Assembly: GCA_018857735.1 (NCBI GenBank)
Contig: JABMCL010001376.1
Location: 549,501 to 613,500, forward strand
Direction of reading: 5' to 3'
Length of the DNA stretch: 64,000 nt
DNA from: Alviniconcha marisindica
Lineage: Eukaryota > Mollusca > Gastropoda > Provannidae
Part shown: positions 60,784-64,000 of the stretch, piece by piece
Layout of the letters: every line of letters starts with the position of its first letter
How positions within the stretch are numbered: the first letter of the stretch is position 1
Program-made: the position numbers and the translations under genes
The notes under the pieces: model-generated
Database searches by the model: none
Told to the model about the DNA's origin: nothing
Seen by the model: only the letters and a program-made list of their open reading frames with translations

Positions 60784-62375
60784 TCAGACCCTCAGAGATC
60801 TCTTCACAGTCCTGATGCGCAGGTAGCGGCAGTCTTTGAGGTTTTCCCACTCCTCGTCGCTGATCTGTCTGCGTGCACGGGGAGAGGCGCCCATGAAACA
60901 CACCTCATCCCGCAGCCGCAGGGGAGTGGGTTTCACCGTGTAGATCGGGGGTAGCATGATGGGCGGCAGCAACAGTGGTCGTTTCCTTCTGGCCAGGTTG
61001 GTGGAGCTTGCTGCTCGGCTGAAAACTCCGTCCGCGGCCCCTCCGCGCAAAGCGGCCTCCCCGGCGCCGACCCTCGGGACTTCCTGTTGCGACCACGTGT
61101 CGGACAGCTTGTTGGGCTGGCCCAGAAACTCGTCGTCAGTCTTCTCGGCCGTGTCACTGCCGGCCTCGTCGTCCTCGTCATCCCCAAGGTCCTCCAGAGC
61201 GCGGCAGGTGGTCCACTGGTTGACGAGGTGAGAGGCGGCGGCGGGTGTCTTGTCACCCGCACCTGTACCACAGCAGCAGCAGCAGCAGCAGCAGCAGCTC
61301 CGGAGAGCTTACGGGTCCCCGCCGCGCCGGCCCGAGAACTGACTGAGGTCAGCGATGAAGGCGGAAGCGTCGTGTCCGGTGTGACCCCGGGCGACTTCGG
61401 CCTGTAGGCCTGGGTAGCTGCCTGGTCACCGTGAGTGACCACAGCTGCTGAGCCTGACGACTTTCGCTGCGTCTGACCGCCGCTGCCGGAACTTTTCTCC
61501 TCGCTGTGTTTGTACGTCCGGGCCGTGTTTTCGGCCGAAATGCTGGCGCGAGTTGCTGTTGCTGTTGCTGGGGAGGGAGGCTTCCGGAAGACCGACTGAT
61601 TGGCATCCCCGCCGCTCGGACTCGGTCGGCGCTTACTGTACTCCATCGGCATCCTGGCAGACACAGACCCGTGTGGCCCTTGTCGAGGCGTTGGAGACGA
61701 CCCTGTCAGTCTTCCGGAAAGGCGTCCCGACCTGCGACTGACCCGGTGTCCGCTCTTGCTAGCGCTCAAGGCGGCAGCCGCGTTGCTGGAGAGATGGGCA
61801 GCCCGCTTGCTGCCAGACCTGTCCGTCGTCTCGCCGTCGAGGGTGACGAGACCGTCGCCTTGACGACAGACCTCGCGGCGCTCGGCACCCTCCGCTGTGA
61901 CGACGACGCTTCTCCTCCCGCTCCCCGAGAAGTCTGTCACAGCAGCAGCAGCAGCAGCTGTGTCATTGTTGCCGGCACTGTCGTTGCTACCGTCGCGAGG
62001 TTCGCTGACCTCGATCACCCGTGAGTCGTCCAGGCGCTCCGCCTCGTCCTGGGCCAGCAGCGCGTGCAGGAAGCTCCACTGCTGGGTGAACTGCGCGCGC
62101 GACAGCTGCACATCCGGCAGGGTGGGGACGGCGGCTGAGGAGACAGCGGTGGACTGTCCGCTGGCGGGCTGGTGGTGGTGGTGGTGGTGGTTGTAGTTGT
62201 GGTTCCCCGCGGCCCCTACCCCACCGCCGGGCGGCTGCAGCCGTGGATCGGCGCCACCGCCGCCGTGCCGGTCGGGGTCGGGTCGGATGTCTGGCGTCGA
62301 GCCGTACCAGCCTGTTTTGTGTCTGGGCGACTGGGACACGGAGTGGAAGGACGCTATCTTGGACAGGCTGGGCAT
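60784..62375 (-). CDS. Uncharacterised disordered protein, about 513 aa, two exons split by a 50-base intron
   Basis: I do not recognise this gene. Proposed exons are 61313-62375 and 60784-61262. The ATG lies 21 bases after an in-frame TAG, so it is the first possible start. Exon 1 encodes a Ser/Pro/Ala/Gly-rich chain with a His tract and Ala tracts. Its most ordered-looking stretch is near residues 85-120 (AQFTQQWSFLHALLAQDEAERLDD shape, Trp/Phe/Leu-rich). Exon 2 begins with an acidic segment after HLVNQWTTCRALEDL. It ends with a basic, Pro-rich stretch (RRKRPLLLPPIMLPPIY), then RDEVCFMG and DEEWENLKDCRYLRI before TGA. The tail reads as conserved protein, whereas the frame of exon 1 degenerates beyond the repeat, so a frame change is needed. 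No signal peptide or membrane segment is seen. GC content is far above the OGA genes. An adapter or scaffold role would be a guess. Confidence 0.7.
61263..61312 (-). other. 50-base GT-AG mini-intron containing (CTG)9
   Basis: On the minus strand the segment begins GTAAGC and ends TACAG and is mostly nine CTG units. Removing it joins codon phase 1 of the upstream exon to the downstream frame exactly (ACC C^GT GCG). Without it, the upstream frame runs into poly-Ala and then unrelated sequence, and the downstream frame has a TAA just upstream of the repeat. The alternative is a 1-base error or a true indel in a coding GCT repeat. Confidence 0.5.
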
Positions 62376-62639
62376 CGCGGTGCTGCCGGGTGGTGACTAC
62401 TGGCTTGCCTGCTGGCTTGCTGGCTTGGCTGCTGGCTTGGCTGGGGACTTGACAGACCTGAAACAGTGCCGGGAGGGTTTAGTGCTCACAGTGGCCACGG
62501 GGTCAGCCTTTTCGGTCATTGTTATTTGTCTCCAAGTTAAATATATATACGTGCCGTGCCGCAGGACTCCGTACACTGCAAATTATTTTCCGGAATTATC
62601 ACAAGTATTTAGTACTAGTTTGAATAAAGCGGACGCGGA

Positions 62640-62640
62640 G

Positions 62641-62724
<84 letters not shown>

Positions 62725-62726
62725 GA

Positions 62727-62775
<49 letters not shown>

Positions 62776-62776
62776 G
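62640..62776. repeat. (GA)n then (GACA)n microsatellite
   Basis: GA at about 62645-62722 and GACA at 62727-62776, about 270 bases upstream of the start codon of the minus-strand gene. Confidence 0.97.
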
Positions 62777-62955
62777 TCAGACAGAGAACTCGAATTGTTT
62801 ATTGTACATCGGCCATAGGCCACTATACAAACCAACAGTGAAAAGAAAAAGAAAAATGTGTGTATGTGTGTGTGTGTGTGTGGGGGGGGGGGGATAATCA
62901 AGTAAATAAAACAAAAAACGAAAAACGAAAGCACACAAAACAAAACAAGCAAACA

Positions 62956-62956
<1 letters not shown>

Positions 62957-63024
<68 letters not shown>

Positions 63025-63026
63025 GG
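62957..63026. repeat. (GA)n microsatellite
   Basis: About 70 bases of GA. A C-run lies nearby at 63076-63094. Confidence 0.97.
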
Positions 63027-63210
63027 CGTATTGGTTTATTTCTCTTTTTTTGTTTGTTGTCGTTGCACCCACTATCCCCCCCCCCCCCCCCCCCTCCAGT
63101 TACTGTTAATCTGCTTGGTCACTGAAGATACGGAAAATACGAAGAAGAGATCTCACTGCCCAGTACAGAAACATCCGGTTTTTCTTTGTGGCTGGCACCA
63201 ATCAAACGAA

Positions 63211-63515
<305 letters not shown>

Positions 63516-63564
63516 CAATCAATCAATCAGTCAACTTTATTTTACGAAGGCAGTGGAGTAAGTA

Positions 63565-63625
63565 AGTAAACACGGTGCTTAACGTCCGCAGAAACCATAA
63601 GGCTTATTAGGGACGGGGGCAGTGG
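63565..63625 (-). repeat. SINE-tail module fragment
   Basis: GCTTAACGTCCGCAGAAACC and TTATTAGGGACGGG. Confidence 0.6.
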
Positions 63626-63781
63626 AGAAGACTCGAGGTCCTTTTATATCCAGCCCTTGCCCATGAGGGAAACTACTATTAGCTAAGGATGCAATGATCT
63701 ACAGTATATATTGAGTACACGTACATTTATACAAACCATGTTAAAGTACACACCAGAAAACCGAGCCGAAACAAAATTCGA

Positions 63782-63783
<2 letters not shown>

Positions 63784-63872
<89 letters not shown>

Positions 63873-64000
63873 TGTGTGTGATCAGGAGCTGTGTGAAAGT
63901 CGAGGTGGCCGTCCTGGGCTCCGGTCCCTAAGAAGCCTACAGTTTCTGTGGACGTAAAGCAACGCTTGAACACAACAACGAGAGAGAGAGAGAGAGAGAG
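63784..64000. repeat. (GA)n, SINE-tail module, (GA)n to the window edge
   Basis: GA at 63784-63870 with a short GT end. The module AGGAGCTGTGTGAAAGTCGA...TGGACGTAAAGCAACGC (plus orientation) occupies 63883-63970. GA resumes at 63980 and runs off the window. Confidence 0.9.

Noticed and set aside
61506..62196. Long plus-strand open frames of 172 and 99 residues
   Set aside because: High GC reduces stops on the antisense strand. The minus strand has the better start context and protein character.

Overview
The window is animal genomic DNA, most likely from a mollusc and probably a gastropod. The genes are split into many short exons with GT-AG introns. The non-coding DNA is AT-rich and full of tRNA-derived SINE fragments, LINE tails and long microsatellites. 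The lineage is inferred from gene structure and repeat style, not proven.

The main content is two complete, tandem, minus-strand genes for protein O-GlcNAcase (OGA, GH84), the enzyme that removes O-linked N-acetylglucosamine from nuclear and cytosolic proteins. The transcriptionally upstream copy, OGA-A, runs from 54720 down to 35816 and encodes 858 residues in 14 coding exons. The downstream copy, OGA-B, runs from 18173 down to 1033 and encodes 922 residues, also in 14 coding exons. Twelve of the 14 exon lengths or phases match one-for-one; only exon 1, the linker exon 8 and the last exon differ in length. Both keep the adjacent catalytic aspartates and the sugar-binding Asn/Asp/Lys positions, so both look able to act as enzymes. 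Exon 7 is about 95% identical between the copies at the nucleotide level, far above the other exons, and the similarity runs about 40 bases into intron 6, which suggests gene conversion.

Layout: 1-1032 is the 3' flank of OGA-B with a TA-flanked inverted-repeat element. 1033-18173 is OGA-B. 18174-35815 is a repeat-rich spacer with SINE and LINE fragments, microsatellites and a foldback element. 35816-54720 is OGA-A. 54721-60783 is a second repeat-rich spacer. 60784-62375 is a GC-rich minus-strand gene for an unrecognised, largely disordered protein of about 513 residues, whose reading frame requires a 50-base intron made mostly of a CTG repeat. 62376-64000 is dominated by (GA)n, (GACA)n and (GT)n microsatellites.

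The features most worth a second look are the OGA duplication with its exon-7 conversion tract, three separate small tandem duplications that each straddle a 3' splice site of an OGA exon, a strong excess of the pentamer TCAGT/ACTGA in the repeat-rich spacers (including 4-base CAGT insertions visible between two copies of one SINE), and the triplet-repeat mini-intron.
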